Shown here: positions 6,647 through 16,135 of the stretch, one piece after another | Layout: each line of letters starts with the position of its first letter | Position numbering within the stretch: the stretch's first letter is position 1 | DNA from: Dysgonamonadaceae bacterium | GTDB taxonomy: Bacteria; Bacteroidota; Bacteroidia; Bacteroidales; Azobacteroidaceae | Assembly (NCBI GenBank): GCA_031260045.1 | Contig: JAIRKO010000019.1 | Coordinates: forward strand, 1 to 44,301 | Reading direction: 5' to 3' | Length of the DNA: 44,301 nucleotides | Notes under the pieces: generated by a model | What the model saw: the letters and a program-made list of their open reading frames with translations, nothing else | What the model was told of the DNA's origin: nothing | Databases searched by the model: none | Made by a program: the position numbers and the translations under genes

Positions 6647-9499
6647 ATGCGCAAAAATTTAATGTATAAAAATATAAACGGTTTAAAAAGGTTTGTTCTT
6701 ATGAAAACAAAAATTTTCTTTCCGGCAAAAGCCATACTTGCGGCGCTTTTGCCATTCTTTTGTTTTGTTGTGGTTTTGGCGCAACAATCTGGCGAGGTGC
6801 CTATCTCGGGCGGATCTTACGCATTTGACGGCACCGGCGACACGTTGTCATCCGTCTTTAGGGTAAATTCAGGCGTTACTGCCAGAATTACCCTGACTAA
6901 TGTAAAACGTAAATCCAACAGCGAAAAAAGCGCTCTCATAATCGAACCGGAAGCAGTGGTTACACTTATTCTCAATGGCGATAATTACTTTGAAGGCGGT
7001 CTGGGTTTTGCCGGCGTGGAAGTACACGAAACCGCCCGGCTTACGATAACCGGAACCGGTTCGATTAAAGCGGTCGGCAAGGGCGGCGGCGCAGGTATCG
7101 GCGGCAGCAGTAGCGTAAATAACGCCGGCGCGATTACTTTCGACGAAAATTTTACCGGCACAGTCACGGCTGAAGCATCTGCATTCGGCGCGGCTATCGG
7201 CGGCGGAAACAACGGCAACGGCGGCGTAATTAAAATCCACAGCGGAACCGTGAATGCGAAAGCTGATAGTGCAGCAGCCATCGGCGGCGGAAACAAATCC
7301 GAAATTACGATTGTCGACGGAACCGTGAATGTGGAAACTTCCAATGCAACAGCAATCGACGGCGGCAGCAACGGTTTTGTCTTCATTGACGGGGATATAA
7401 TCAATGCAAAATCCGGCGCGGCGCTCATTGGCGCCAAGGATATTGACATCAAAGACGGAACGCTGATTTTGAATAACACCGCCACCACAGGCGAAAAGGC
7501 GGCAATTATTGAAAATAACGGACAAATCAATATATCCGGCAATACGACGATAATAACCAACGGTTTTATCGGTAGCGGAAACACAAGCGGCGGTGTACCG
7601 CCAGTGAAAATCAGCGAGTTTCCCATTGTTTTTGCGTCCGACATTAAGGTCTATAACCACCGGAGGGATGGCATCCTTCTTGGCGACCACCTTGACTTGG
7701 ATGATACGCCGGGGAATAAAAAAATCACCCTACGTGCCAACTTCACCGTTCCTCAAAACACCCTGTTCACGATCCCGCCGGAATGGACGCTACACATTGA
7801 AGATAATGTAACGTTCATAAACAACGGAACAATCATATCTCTGGGGAAAATAGCCCCGCCGCGTAACATCATCCATACCGTATTGTTTGAAGAGAACGGC
7901 TACGGACCGGAGATCGACAGTTTAACCAACATCGTATCGGGGTCGACATTAGGCATATTCGAGAATAAGTTGAAATACTCAAACGTAGATGTGGTGTATC
8001 CTTTTCTCGGATGGTATAAAGACAGACCTTGGTTACCATGGAGGTTCGCTTCCGACAGAGTAACGGACGATATAACCATATATGCGCAGTGGGAATTTCC
8101 GCTAAATATCAATATTTCCACAGGCAGCAACCCCGAATGTTCCATCAACGCCGCATATATATATGGTGAGAATGACACAACGCACTTCGACAGCAAGATC
8201 ATTACAGGCTCCGGCGGCAAATTGGTTGTAACGGTGCATAGCAACGAAGCCAATAAATACCGATACACTTGGACGGGAACCGGAATACCGGAAGGCGTCG
8301 AATTGAACGGCGCATCGCTGGTTATTGACCACGTTTTCAATCCGGTAGATGTGGTGTGCGACGTAAGAAAGAAGAGCAACGACGTGTCCTTACAGGAAAT
8401 GACCGCAGACGGAAGGCTTGTATTCTCAGCCGACGGCTTAAATTATACGATTCTTGCCGAACCCAGCGCATCGGAAATTACAATTACGGCTACGGCAAAC
8501 GACCCGGAAGCCAGTGTTTCCGGCGAAGGCACATACCCGTTGAAACTAACGGAGAATAACGAATTTATCATTACGGTTACTGCCGAAGATGGAACGATAA
8601 AGGATTATACGGTAGTGGTACTACACGAAATCATGCAAGGCAAATGCTACTTGGAGGACGATAATCATATAGACCGGTACCTTACGTGGATTTTTGAAGA
8701 CGGCGACTTGATTATTAACGGAAACGGGGCGATGGAGAATTACGACCAGAATAATGTTCCCTGGCAGCCATTGTTCAATTTCATCAAAAGAATTGTAATA
8801 GGAGAAAATGTAACCGGTATCGGGTCGTGGGCTTTTTACGGCTGTATCGGTTTAACTACCGTTACCAATCTACACCCGAGCGGACAAAACATAAACGATA
8901 AAAATGTATTCGGAAGCCTTATATTGGATAGTATTACGCTCTTCGTTCAAAGCGGAACTACGGCAGAGTACAAGAAAGCCGACGTGTGGAAAAAATTCAA
9001 TATAAGCGTTGCCGTTACAGATGTTCACATCAATCAGGCAACCGTTAATTTGCCACTCGGTCATACCGTACGGTTAGTTGCAAACGTCTTGCCCGTAGAT
9101 GCAACCAACCGGAAAGTAACGTGGCAGAGCAACAACGAAGCTGTAGCCGTTGTATCCGACAACGGGACGGTAACCGCTGTGAGCATTGGCAAAGCCACCA
9201 TTACGGCGAAAACGGCGGAAGGCGCATTTACCAACAGTTGCGAAGTTAATGTAATTGATAATACGGCTATCCGGTCGGTTGACGCGCAATCCACGCAAGT
9301 TTATTTCTCCGGGAAAAAGTTGTATGTGAATTCACCGGTATCCGAACGAATTTCCGTTTATTCCGTTACCGGAGCGTTGCTTTACGAATTTGACAAGGCA
9401 GCCGGCGTTTCGACGACGGCAACCGACGGTTCAACGCCCCGTGTATTGATTGTAAGAGGGACTTCCGGATGGGCAAAAAAACTGATTATTGAGCATTGA
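6647..9499 (+). CDS. Large mosaic cell-surface protein with BspA-like, BIG2-like and Por-tail domains
   Basis: This is a 950-residue exported protein. The domains I read, in order, are as follows. A signal peptide ends near residue 46 (VVVLAQ); an internal Met at residue 19 (6701) would give a more ordinary signal peptide and may be the true start. A Gly/Asn-rich repeat region at about 100-300 with recurring AAIGGGN and IDGGSN turns suggests a beta-solenoid. A segment ending in DDITIYAQW resembles an InlB-type repeat. A cadherin-like sandwich is followed by a BspA-type leucine-rich segment (GIGSWAFYGCIGLTTV). A bacterial Ig-like group 2 (BIG2) domain contains VTWQSNNEAVAVV. The C-terminus is Por/T9SS-like and ends in WAKKLIIEH. 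It is probably an adhesin or polymer binder; the ligand is unknown. Confidence 0.8.
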   Translation: MRKNLMYKNINGLKRFVLMKTKIFFPAKAILAALLPFFCFVVVLAQQSGEVPISGGSYAFDGTGDTLSSVFRVNSGVTARITLTNVKRKSNSEKSALIIEPEAVVTLILNGDNYFEGGLGFAGVEVHETARLTITGTGSIKAVGKGGGAGIGGSSSVNNAGAITFDENFTGTVTAEASAFGAAIGGGNNGNGGVIKIHSGTVNAKADSAAAIGGGNKSEITIVDGTVNVETSNATAIDGGSNGFVFIDGDIINAKSGAALIGAKDIDIKDGTLILNNTATTGEKAAIIENNGQINISGNTTIITNGFIGSGNTSGGVPPVKISEFPIVFASDIKVYNHRRDGILLGDHLDLDDTPGNKKITLRANFTVPQNTLFTIPPEWTLHIEDNVTFINNGTIISLGKIAPPRNIIHTVLFEENGYGPEIDSLTNIVSGSTLGIFENKLKYSNVDVVYPFLGWYKDRPWLPWRFASDRVTDDITIYAQWEFPLNINISTGSNPECSINAAYIYGENDTTHFDSKIITGSGGKLVVTVHSNEANKYRYTWTGTGIPEGVELNGASLVIDHVFNPVDVVCDVRKKSNDVSLQEMTADGRLVFSADGLNYTILAEPSASEITITATANDPEASVSGEGTYPLKLTENNEFIITVTAEDGTIKDYTVVVLHEIMQGKCYLEDDNHIDRYLTWIFEDGDLIINGNGAMENYDQNNVPWQPLFNFIKRIVIGENVTGIGSWAFYGCIGLTTVTNLHPSGQNINDKNVFGSLILDSITLFVQSGTTAEYKKADVWKKFNISVAVTDVHINQATVNLPLGHTVRLVANVLPVDATNRKVTWQSNNEAVAVVSDNGTVTAVSIGKATITAKTAEGAFTNSCEVNVIDNTAIRSVDAQSTQVYFSGKKLYVNSPVSERISVYSVTGALLYEFDKAAGVSTTATDGSTPRVLIVRGTSGWAKKLIIEH

Positions 9500-9523
9500 G
9501 AACGGGTTTCCCTGTTTCAATAT

Positions 9524-9566
9524 AAAAAAACAACCTCATCACAATGTAGTAATGAGGTTGTTTTTT
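9524..9566 (+). terminator. Strong intrinsic terminator
   Basis: CAACCTCAT (9531-9539) and ATGAGGTTG (9552-9560) are a perfect inverted repeat, flanked by seven A and six T that extend the stem. It ends the surface-protein transcript 25 bases after the stop, and its symmetry would also stop transcription arriving from the right. Confidence 0.9.
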
Positions 9567-9619
9567 GTTTAAAAATAAGGCGGAAAGGATTTTTGCGCGG
9601 AATGACGGGTTTTGTACAT

Positions 9620-9657
9620 GTCATTGCGAACCGCGTAGCGGTGAAGCAATCCAGAAT
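9620..9657 (+). repeat. REP-like repeat, single copy
   Basis: This copy runs GTCATTGCGAACC ... GCGGTGAAGCAATCCAGAA and can form an internal hairpin through CCGCGTAGCGG. It lies in the speA leader. Reading through it in the speA frame creates a false N-terminal extension. Confidence 0.8.
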
Positions 9658-9729
9658 AATAAAATATTGTTTCCAACAATTATTTTTCGTAATTTCGCGC
9701 CTGATTTACATCTTTTTAAATTTTACAAA

Positions 9730-11622
9730 ATGAGAAAATGGCGGGTGGAAGATTCGGCTGAATTGTATAACATTCACGGTTGGGGGCTGGATTATTTTTC
9801 CATCAATGAAAAAGGGCATATTACGGTAACCCCCAAAAAAGGAAGCGCACAGGTCGATTTGAAAGAATTGACGGACGAACTTGTTCTCAGGGATGTGGAA
9901 GCCCCCGTCCTGCTGCGTTTTCCGGACATTCTGGACAACCGCATCGAAAAAATATCCAACTGTTTTAAGGTTGCGGCGAAAGAATATGATTACAAAGCGC
10001 AAAGTTTTATCATTTATCCGATAAAAGTCAACCAAATGCGCCAAGTGGTGGAGGAAATCGTGAGTCACGGCAAGAAATTCAACATCGGGCTGGAAGCCGG
10101 TTCAAAACCGGAATTGCACGCCATACTGGCAATCAACACAAGCCTCGATTCGCTGATTATCTGCAACGGCTACAAGGACGAGGATTATATCCAACTGGCG
10201 CTACTGGCGCAAAAAATGGGCAAAAGGATTCTTATCGTGGTCGAAAAATTAAACGAACTGATACTAATCGGGGAATTAGCTCGGAAACTGAAAATCCGCC
10301 CCAACATCGGCATCCGCATCAAACTTGCCAGCGCGGGAAGCGGCAAATGGGAAGAATCGGGCGGCGACGTAAGCAAATTCGGGCTTTCGTCGAGCGAACT
10401 GCTGGAAGCCCTTGATTTCCTGAAAAAAAACAAAATGGAAGATTGCCTCAAACTCATCCATTTCCATATCGGCAGCCAGATTACCAAAATCCGCCGCATC
10501 AAAAACGCTTTGCGCGAGGCTTCGCAGTTTTACGTGCAACTGTATCTGTTGGGCTATGCCATCGAATTTGTGGATATTGGCGGCGGGTTGGGCGTGGATT
10601 ACGACGGCACGCGCTCGTCGGGCAGCGAAAGCAGCATGAATTATTCCATTCAGGAATACGTCAACGACTCCATTTCCACTTTGGTGGACGCCTGCGTTAA
10701 AAACGAAATTCCACAACCGAACATTATCACCGAATCGGGTCGCTCGCTGACCGCCCACCATGCCGTGCTGGTGTTTCAGGTGTTGGAAACCACCACTTTG
10801 CCCGAATGGGGCGAAAACGAAGAACTGCCGGAAGACGCGCACGAATTAGTGAAAGAACTCTATAAACTGTGGGACGAAATGAACCAACCCCGCCTGATTG
10901 AAACTTGGCACGACGCACAGCAAATCCGCGAGGAATCGCTCGATTTGTTCAGTTTGGGCATGTTGGATTTGCTAACCCGCGCGCAGGTCGAAAAACTGTA
11001 CTGGTCTATCGCCCGCGAAGTCCAACAAATGGCGATGAATATGAAACATGCGCCCGAAGAACTACGGAAAATATCCAAAATGTTGCCCGACAAATATTTT
11101 TGTAACTTTTCCCTTTTCCAGTCCCTGCCCGATTCTTGGGCGATAGACCAAGTTTTCCCGATTGTCCCGATTACGCGCCTTGACGAAAAGCCCGACCGCA
11201 CGGCTACCTTGCAGGATATTACCTGCGATTCGGACGGCAAAATCGACAACTTCATCAACATGATGAATTATACCTATCATTTGCCGGTGCATTCTCTGAA
11301 CAGGAAAGAGCCGTATTACATCGGCGTGTTTCTGGTGGGCGCTTATCAGGAAATACTCGGCGATTTACATAACCTGTTTGGCGACACGAATGCCGTGCAT
11401 ATTTCCGTAGACAAGGACAGTTACCGGATAGAGCAGATTATCGACGGCGAAACGGTTGCCGATGTGTTGGAATATGTGGAATACAGTCCGAAAAAGCTGG
11501 TGCGCAACGTCGAATCTTGGGTTACGTCTTCCATGAAGGAGGGCAAGATTTCTTTGGAGGAGGGGCGGGAGTTTCTTTCCAATTACCGGTCGGGGCTTTA
11601 TGGTTACACTTATTTGGAATGA
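9730..11622 (+). CDS. speA: Biosynthetic arginine decarboxylase
   Basis: This 630-residue PLP enzyme converts arginine to agmatine, the first step of one putrescine/spermidine route. Lys99 in IYPIKVNQ is the expected PLP lysine. HFHIGSQ, GGGLGVDYDG and ESGRS are the cofactor-site motifs of the fold, and ITCDSDG near the C-terminus supplies the active-site Cys. The length equals that of the long SpeA family. The frame is open upstream to 9565, but that part translates a dispersed repeat; the ATG at 9730 fits the family start MRKWRVEDSAELY. The TGA stop overlaps the first bases of a second repeat (11621-11679). Genes for later steps are not in the window. Confidence 0.95.
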   Translation: MRKWRVEDSAELYNIHGWGLDYFSINEKGHITVTPKKGSAQVDLKELTDELVLRDVEAPVLLRFPDILDNRIEKISNCFKVAAKEYDYKAQSFIIYPIKVNQMRQVVEEIVSHGKKFNIGLEAGSKPELHAILAINTSLDSLIICNGYKDEDYIQLALLAQKMGKRILIVVEKLNELILIGELARKLKIRPNIGIRIKLASAGSGKWEESGGDVSKFGLSSSELLEALDFLKKNKMEDCLKLIHFHIGSQITKIRRIKNALREASQFYVQLYLLGYAIEFVDIGGGLGVDYDGTRSSGSESSMNYSIQEYVNDSISTLVDACVKNEIPQPNIITESGRSLTAHHAVLVFQVLETTTLPEWGENEELPEDAHELVKELYKLWDEMNQPRLIETWHDAQQIREESLDLFSLGMLDLLTRAQVEKLYWSIAREVQQMAMNMKHAPEELRKISKMLPDKYFCNFSLFQSLPDSWAIDQVFPIVPITRLDEKPDRTATLQDITCDSDGKIDNFINMMNYTYHLPVHSLNRKEPYYIGVFLVGAYQEILGDLHNLFGDTNAVHISVDKDSYRIEQIIDGETVADVLEYVEYSPKKLVRNVESWVTSSMKEGKISLEEGREFLSNYRSGLYGYTYLE

Positions 11623-11679
11623 GTTAAGAACTAATGCGCTTCGCGCAACTCTTAACTCTTAGTTCTCAGTTCTTAACTC
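11621..11679. repeat. Palindromic gene-tail repeat between speA and murB
   Basis: The ends GAGTTAAGAACT (11621-11632) and AGTTCTTAACTC (11668-11679) are perfect 12-bp inverted repeats, with TTAACTCTTAGTTCTC words inside. It begins inside the speA stop codon. Relatives are at 16215-16239, 22805-22853 and perhaps 25767-25786. Confidence 0.75.
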
Positions 11680-11687
11680 AAAATATT

Positions 11688-12698
11688 ATGCGAATAGAAC
11701 AAAATTACCCCTTACTAAAACACAACACATTTGGCTTAGACGTTAAAACCAAATACTTTGTAGAATACGAAAACGAAGCCGACTTGCAAAAACTCCTCCG
11801 CGACGAATATTTTTTTTCCCAACAGTTTTGGCACATCGGACAGGGCAGCAATTTGGTGTTTCTCGGCGATTTCGACGGGGTGATTGTCCATTCCGCCATT
11901 CGGGGCGTCGAAAAAATTCGGGAAACGGACGGTTTTGTGTGGCTGAAAGCCGGCGCCGGAGAAGATTGGGATGCGCTGGTGGCTTACAGCGTGCAAAACG
12001 GATGGGGCGGACTTGAAAACCTGTCGCTGATTCCGGGTGAAGTCGGCGCCTCGGCGGTGCAAAATATCGGCGCCTACGGCGCGGACGCTGCCGGTTGCAT
12101 CGAAGAAGTGCACGCCTGTTTTCTCGAAACGGGCGAGAAAAGGGTTTTTTCCAATCCGGAGTGCGAATATGCCTACCGCGACAGTTTTTTTAAAAAACCG
12201 GAAAACAAGGGGAAATATTATATCACCCATGTGGTTTACAAGTTGTCTAAAAAGCCGGAATACAGGCTGGATTACGGAAATATCAGGGTGGAAATCGGCG
12301 ACCGGACGGCGACTTTGGAAACCGTGAGGCAGGCGGTTATCGCCATCCGCGAATCCAAACTGCCCGACCCGAAAACGACGGGCAATGCGGGCAGTTTTTT
12401 TGTAAATCCCTGTATTTGCACGGCGCATTACGAAGGCTTGAAAAAGCATTATCCCGATATGCCCAATTATCCCGTCGATGAGGAAACGGTGAAAGTTCCC
12501 GCCGCGTGGCTCATCGAACGCGCCGGCATGAAAGGCAAAACTTCGGGCGGAGCGGCGGTATATGAAAAACAGCCTTTGGTGATTATTAATCGGGGAAACG
12601 CGAGCGGGCGGGACATTGCGGATTTGGCTACCGAAATTTGTAACGCCGTGAAAGAAAAGTTTGGTATTGATTTGCAGCCGGAAGTTAATTATATATAG
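11688..12698 (+). CDS. murB: UDP-N-acetylenolpyruvoylglucosamine reductase (type I)
   Basis: This 336-residue flavoenzyme makes UDP-MurNAc in peptidoglycan synthesis. The FAD-binding part shows GQGSNLVF, GAGEDWDALV and LIPGEVGASAVQNIGAYG. The C-terminal domain shows GNAGSFFVNP, whose Ser is the proton donor, and QPEVNYI at the very end with the catalytic Glu. The extra loop content and length match the type I (E. coli-like) enzyme. I used the ATG at 11688; an earlier ATG at 11634 lies inside a palindromic repeat and would add an unrelated extension. It is probably co-transcribed with speA. Confidence 0.95.
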   Translation: MRIEQNYPLLKHNTFGLDVKTKYFVEYENEADLQKLLRDEYFFSQQFWHIGQGSNLVFLGDFDGVIVHSAIRGVEKIRETDGFVWLKAGAGEDWDALVAYSVQNGWGGLENLSLIPGEVGASAVQNIGAYGADAAGCIEEVHACFLETGEKRVFSNPECEYAYRDSFFKKPENKGKYYITHVVYKLSKKPEYRLDYGNIRVEIGDRTATLETVRQAVIAIRESKLPDPKTTGNAGSFFVNPCICTAHYEGLKKHYPDMPNYPVDEETVKVPAAWLIERAGMKGKTSGGAAVYEKQPLVIINRGNASGRDIADLATEICNAVKEKFGIDLQPEVNYI

Positions 12699-12710
12699 GT
12701 CTTTAAATGT

Positions 12711-12741
12711 CCTCTCGGAGAAAGGGCGTTTCTCCGAGAGG
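12711..12741 (+). terminator. Perfect 13-bp hairpin after murB
   Basis: CCTCTCGGAGAAA (12711-12723) and TTTCTCCGAGAGG (12729-12741) form a perfect stem with a five-base loop, 13 bases after the murB stop. There is no T-run behind it, so termination may be weak, or it may protect the mRNA 3' end. Confidence 0.55.
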
Positions 12742-12757
12742 GTGTGAGATGTTCTCC

Positions 12758-12853
12758 CGTCATTGCGAAGGCGAAGCCTGAAACAATACGAAGAAAATTG
12801 TAGCGCTATTCTGGATTGCTTCATCGCCTCGCGGTTCGCTGGTGATGCGCACG
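12758..12853. repeat. REP-like repeat pair in inverted orientation
   Basis: The left copy (12758-12788) contains CGTCATTGCGAAGGCGAAGC. The right copy (12809-12853) contains TTCTGGATTGCTTCATCGCC and the GCGGTTCGC core in the opposite sense. The pair sits between the murB hairpin and the metallo-hydrolase gene. Confidence 0.75.
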
Positions 12854-12889
12854 ATATATATTATAAACAGCATCTTGAATTACATATAA

Positions 12890-13660
12890 ATGAAATTACG
12901 ATTTTTAGGCACGGGAACTTCCACCGGCAATCCGGAAATCGGCTGCCGATGCGAAGTTTGCACCTCTTCCGACAGGCGGGATAAGCGCCTCCGAGCATCG
13001 GTGTTAATCGAAACGGAAGGAAAAAAAATCCTGATTGATTGCAGCCCCGATTTCAGAATGCAGATGCTGAAAACACTGGAAACCGAATATTTTTTGCACT
13101 TGGACGGCGTTTTGTTGACGCACGAACATTACGACCATGTCGGCGGGTTGGACGACCTGCGTGCTTTCAGCCGCGAAGAAGCCGTCAGGGTTTATGCCGA
13201 AGAAGCGGTGACGGAGGCGATTCGCACGCGCATACCGTATGTTTTCCGCGAACATAAATATCCGGGCGTTCCCAATCTGGAATTGCATATCATTGAAAAT
13301 AAGCCGTTTTATATTGCCGGCGTAGCAATCATGCCGGTTCGTTTGATGCACGCCGACCTTCCGATTTTCGGTTTCCGCATCGGGAATATGGCTTACCTGA
13401 CCGACCTCAAAACAATTCCCGAAGCGGAATACAGTAAACTGCAAAACCTCGATGCGCTGGTTATTAACGCTTTGAGATGGAAAGAACATATTTCTCATCA
13501 AAATCTGCCGGAGGCTTTGACGCAAATTGAGCGAATTAATCCGCGTCGCGCTTATTTAACGCATATCGCGCACAGTTTCGGACTTCATGCCGTTATGGAA
13601 AACACTTTGCCGGCGAATGTTTTTGTTGCTTTTGATGCGGAGGAGGTGTATTCGACGTAG
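12890..13660 (+). CDS. Metallo-beta-lactamase-fold hydrolase, PhnP-like
   Basis: This 256-residue protein is a binuclear-metal hydrolase of the PhnP/RNase Z-like branch. It has a FLGTGTSTGNP start, the Cys pair GCRCEVC (as in the structural-metal loop of PhnP), the metal-binding motif THEHYDHVGG, a His in LMHADLP, the Asp in YLTDLKT and a final LTHIAHSFGLH. PhnP cleaves phosphoribosyl 1,2-cyclic phosphate, but no other phn gene is nearby, so the substrate here is uncertain; another cyclic phosphodiester is possible. It is convergent with the FemAB-like gene, with 29 bases between the stops. Confidence 0.85.
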   Translation: MKLRFLGTGTSTGNPEIGCRCEVCTSSDRRDKRLRASVLIETEGKKILIDCSPDFRMQMLKTLETEYFLHLDGVLLTHEHYDHVGGLDDLRAFSREEAVRVYAEEAVTEAIRTRIPYVFREHKYPGVPNLELHIIENKPFYIAGVAIMPVRLMHADLPIFGFRIGNMAYLTDLKTIPEAEYSKLQNLDALVINALRWKEHISHQNLPEALTQIERINPRRAYLTHIAHSFGLHAVMENTLPANVFVAFDAEEVYST

Positions 13661-13689
13661 CGCTTCGCTGGTACAAAAAATAGACGAAG

Positions 13690-14715
13690 TCAATCGCATC
13701 CCCCCATCCGATACAGCGGGAAAAAGGAAGAAGCCGGCAAATCGCCTCCGCATTTATCACGGACAAGCAGGTCGTAAACTTCCCGATTATGGACGTAACG
13801 CCAAGTTTTGAAACGAAAATGCAGGCGGGAAAACTGCGCTTTAAAGGCAAACAAACTGTCGCGGCTCCCCCCTACCCCACCGCCCAAATGCAGATAATTC
13901 CGCTTGTTTTCCACGCCGTAAAGCCTGATTTGATCCCAAATATATTTCAGCGGACTGAGGTGCAGGCAGTCGTTACGCGCGGCGCTCAAATGCAATTGGA
14001 TAATCCCGTTACAGTCCGTGAAAAGCGCGCCGCCGATAATTTTCCCCTCATAATAAGCAACATACAAAGCCGACGGCAACGTTTTGAGGAAACGGCGGAA
14101 ATAATCGCCGTCGAAAAAATAAATTTGCGGGGCGCGGAGGCGCGTCATGGTTTCGGCGTATATCTCGGCAAACGCCTCTATTTCAGCGTTGGTCGCGGCT
14201 TTTTTCACCTCTGCGTTTTTTCTTTCCAGCCGGTTCAGGGTATTTTTCAGCGAGTGGGAATATTGTTTTCTTTGCTCGTTTTCAGGGATATTTAAGTCAA
14301 TCGCCACCGTAAATCCCGTATTGATCGTGTCGCCCGTCCCTTCCAAAATTTTCTCCTGCTCCGGAAAAAGCGGATGCAATCGGGAAAAAGCGGATACCAC
14401 CGAATTTTCATCGAAAAAACGAAGCATTTGCTTATGAAACGCGGCAAGCGACGCCTGCGGGAGGGGAAAGGTATTGGTCAGAGGAGAGGGATAACCGTAA
14501 ACGGAAGTAATATCGCGGTAGTCCGTGTCGTCAATGCGGCGCAGGATAATGGGAAACGCAACGTTGGCGGCATTATCCGAATAATGCAATAGCAGCGGAA
14601 CGCCCGAAGCGTCCAACCGGTGGTATGCAGCCAAATGGTAAAAATCAAAACCGCGCATGGAGCGAACAATCGCGTCCCATCGCGCCTGATTTTCCGGTGT
14701 AATCGCCTCAAACAT
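13690..14715 (-). CDS. FemAB-like GNAT acyltransferase
   Basis: This 341-residue protein resembles the FemAB/BioF2-like acetyltransferase group (GNAT_6). YSHSLKNTLNRLERKNAEV in the middle, then YVAYYEGKIIGGALF and the late YLHLGGGVGGSRDSLFAFK stretch are typical of the group. Such proteins transfer amino-acyl or acyl groups to cell-wall or exopolysaccharide precursors. Its ATG overlaps the stop of the upstream phosphoglycosyl transferase by one base (TGATG), so the two are coupled, and a role in modifying the same glycan is a reasonable inference. The frame extends upstream to 14883, but only inside the preceding gene. Exact acceptor and donor are unknown. Confidence 0.8.
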   Translation of the reverse strand: MFEAITPENQARWDAIVRSMRGFDFYHLAAYHRLDASGVPLLLHYSDNAANVAFPIILRRIDDTDYRDITSVYGYPSPLTNTFPLPQASLAAFHKQMLRFFDENSVVSAFSRLHPLFPEQEKILEGTGDTINTGFTVAIDLNIPENEQRKQYSHSLKNTLNRLERKNAEVKKAATNAEIEAFAEIYAETMTRLRAPQIYFFDGDYFRRFLKTLPSALYVAYYEGKIIGGALFTDCNGIIQLHLSAARNDCLHLSPLKYIWDQIRLYGVENKRNYLHLGGGVGGSRDSLFAFKAQFSRLHFRFKTWRYVHNREVYDLLVRDKCGGDLPASSFFPLYRMGGCD

Positions 14716-16118
14716 CAGTACGCATTTTTTTCGCCTTTGAACATGTTGAAAATCGTAACGAACAGGATTTTCAAATCCAGCAGGAACGTCCAGTTTTCGA
14801 GATACCAAACGTCGTATTTCACACGGTCGTCCATCTGTTTGGTCGTCCGGGTTTCGCCCCTGTAGCCGTTCACCTGCGCCCAACCGCTGATTCCGGGCTT
14901 TACCAAATGGCGCACCATGTATTTATCAATCAGTTTGGAATACTGTTCAGTGTGTTTCAGCATGTGCGGACGAGGACCGATAATGCTCATGTCGCCTCTC
15001 AGGACATTGAAAAACTGCGGGAGTTCATCCAAGTTGAAACGGCGTAAAAAAAGTCCGAATTTCGTGATTCGCGGGTCGTCTCTTTCCGCCTGTTTTTCGT
15101 CGGCGTCGGCGTTTATTTTCATGGAACGGAATTTATAGCAGTTAAAATCCTTGCCGTAAATGCCGGTGCGAACCTGTTTGAAAATCACAGGTCCCGGCGA
15201 AGAAAGTTTGATGAACAGCCCCAAAATCAGGTACAAAAAAGGAAAAAATACGATGAGGAAAAACAGCGAAAAAACGATGTCGAAAGCGCGTTTGACAATT
15301 TGGTTGAGCAGGAATTGAAGCGGCTCGGGGCGCACAGCCAAAACGGGCATAGATGCAATGTTTTCGAGGTATAAACGCTTCTTTAGGTAACGCGAAAATT
15401 CCGGTATAATGTAGAGGCGGATCATGTTTTTTTCCGCGCAATTGAATATCCGGATAATTTTTTCGTCTTCCGAAGCGGGTAGCGTGCAATAAATTTCGTC
15501 AATATTGTTTTGTAGCGCATAATCCACAACTTCGGCGGTTGTTCCGATATAATTCGGTAATGTATTTTTCAACAAAAGGTTATCGTCGAAAAAACCATGT
15601 ATATGATAGCCGTATGTAACTTCTTTTTTTAGCTCGGTATAAAGGTTCATGCCGTTTTTTTCCGCGCCGACGATGATGACCCGCTTGTAATTGCGTCCGG
15701 TTTTGCGGTAGAGTTTTAGCGCTTCCCTTGCAATAACGCGCCATACGGTGAATACGAGAAATAGCAGGAGGTAGTAATAAATTATCAAGCGCGGCAAAGC
15801 GTCCGTTTCCATTTTCAGGAAAAACAGGGAGACGATAAAGATAATCAAATGCATGGTTATCAACGATAAAGCCCGTTGTGCGACTTTATCCGTGAACAGC
15901 ACCGGCTTGTAAATGTTGACGGGTATGAAATAGACGGAAAACAGGTAACTGAAATTTAAGAGTAGAATAATGAACCTCAATTTTGCGTTGAAATCGTCCG
16001 CGTTATCCATCCCCGTCCATTTGTAGACTGCGAAAAAAATGACGTTCAATACGATTAAATCACCAAGAATGACTAGCCATTTTATCAAAAAACCATATCC
16101 TCTTTTGTCTTTGGACAT
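14715..16118 (-). CDS. Undecaprenyl-phosphate sugar phosphotransferase (WcaJ/polyprenyl glycosylphosphotransferase type)
   Basis: This 467-residue membrane enzyme starts a lipid-linked surface glycan by moving a sugar-1-phosphate to undecaprenyl phosphate. It has four N-terminal membrane segments, a Rossmann-like CoA-binding-type middle (RVIIVGAEKNG) and a re-entrant membrane helix. The catalytic domain carries FKQVRTGIYGKDF, YKFRSM, NLDELPQF, GDMSIIGPRP and KPGISGWAQVNGYRG. A longer frame starts at 16166, but the promoter at 16136-16167 overlaps it, so the ATG at 16118 is preferred. It is followed by the FemAB-like gene with one-base overlap. The sugar cannot be read from sequence. Confidence 0.92.
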   Translation of the reverse strand: MSKDKRGYGFLIKWLVILGDLIVLNVIFFAVYKWTGMDNADDFNAKLRFIILLLNFSYLFSVYFIPVNIYKPVLFTDKVAQRALSLITMHLIIFIVSLFFLKMETDALPRLIIYYYLLLFLVFTVWRVIAREALKLYRKTGRNYKRVIIVGAEKNGMNLYTELKKEVTYGYHIHGFFDDNLLLKNTLPNYIGTTAEVVDYALQNNIDEIYCTLPASEDEKIIRIFNCAEKNMIRLYIIPEFSRYLKKRLYLENIASMPVLAVRPEPLQFLLNQIVKRAFDIVFSLFFLIVFFPFLYLILGLFIKLSSPGPVIFKQVRTGIYGKDFNCYKFRSMKINADADEKQAERDDPRITKFGLFLRRFNLDELPQFFNVLRGDMSIIGPRPHMLKHTEQYSKLIDKYMVRHLVKPGISGWAQVNGYRGETRTTKQMDDRVKYDVWYLENWTFLLDLKILFVTIFNMFKGEKNAY

Positions 16119-16135
16119 ATATTTTATTTTGGGTG

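Noticed and set aside
6869-7690. Long minus-strand frames (273 and 219 codons) under the mosaic surface protein
   Set aside because: They are shadows of the repetitive Gly/Asn-rich coding sequence, with no domain and no promoter.
9565-9729. N-terminal extension of speA (and similar ones for metF, murB and the protease)
   Set aside because: The extensions are translations of dispersed palindromic repeats; the chosen internal ATGs give family-typical starts and lengths.
11736-12824. 362-codon minus-strand frame opposite murB
   Set aside because: It is antisense to a clear MurB with all its catalytic motifs, and the predicted protein has no recognisable features.
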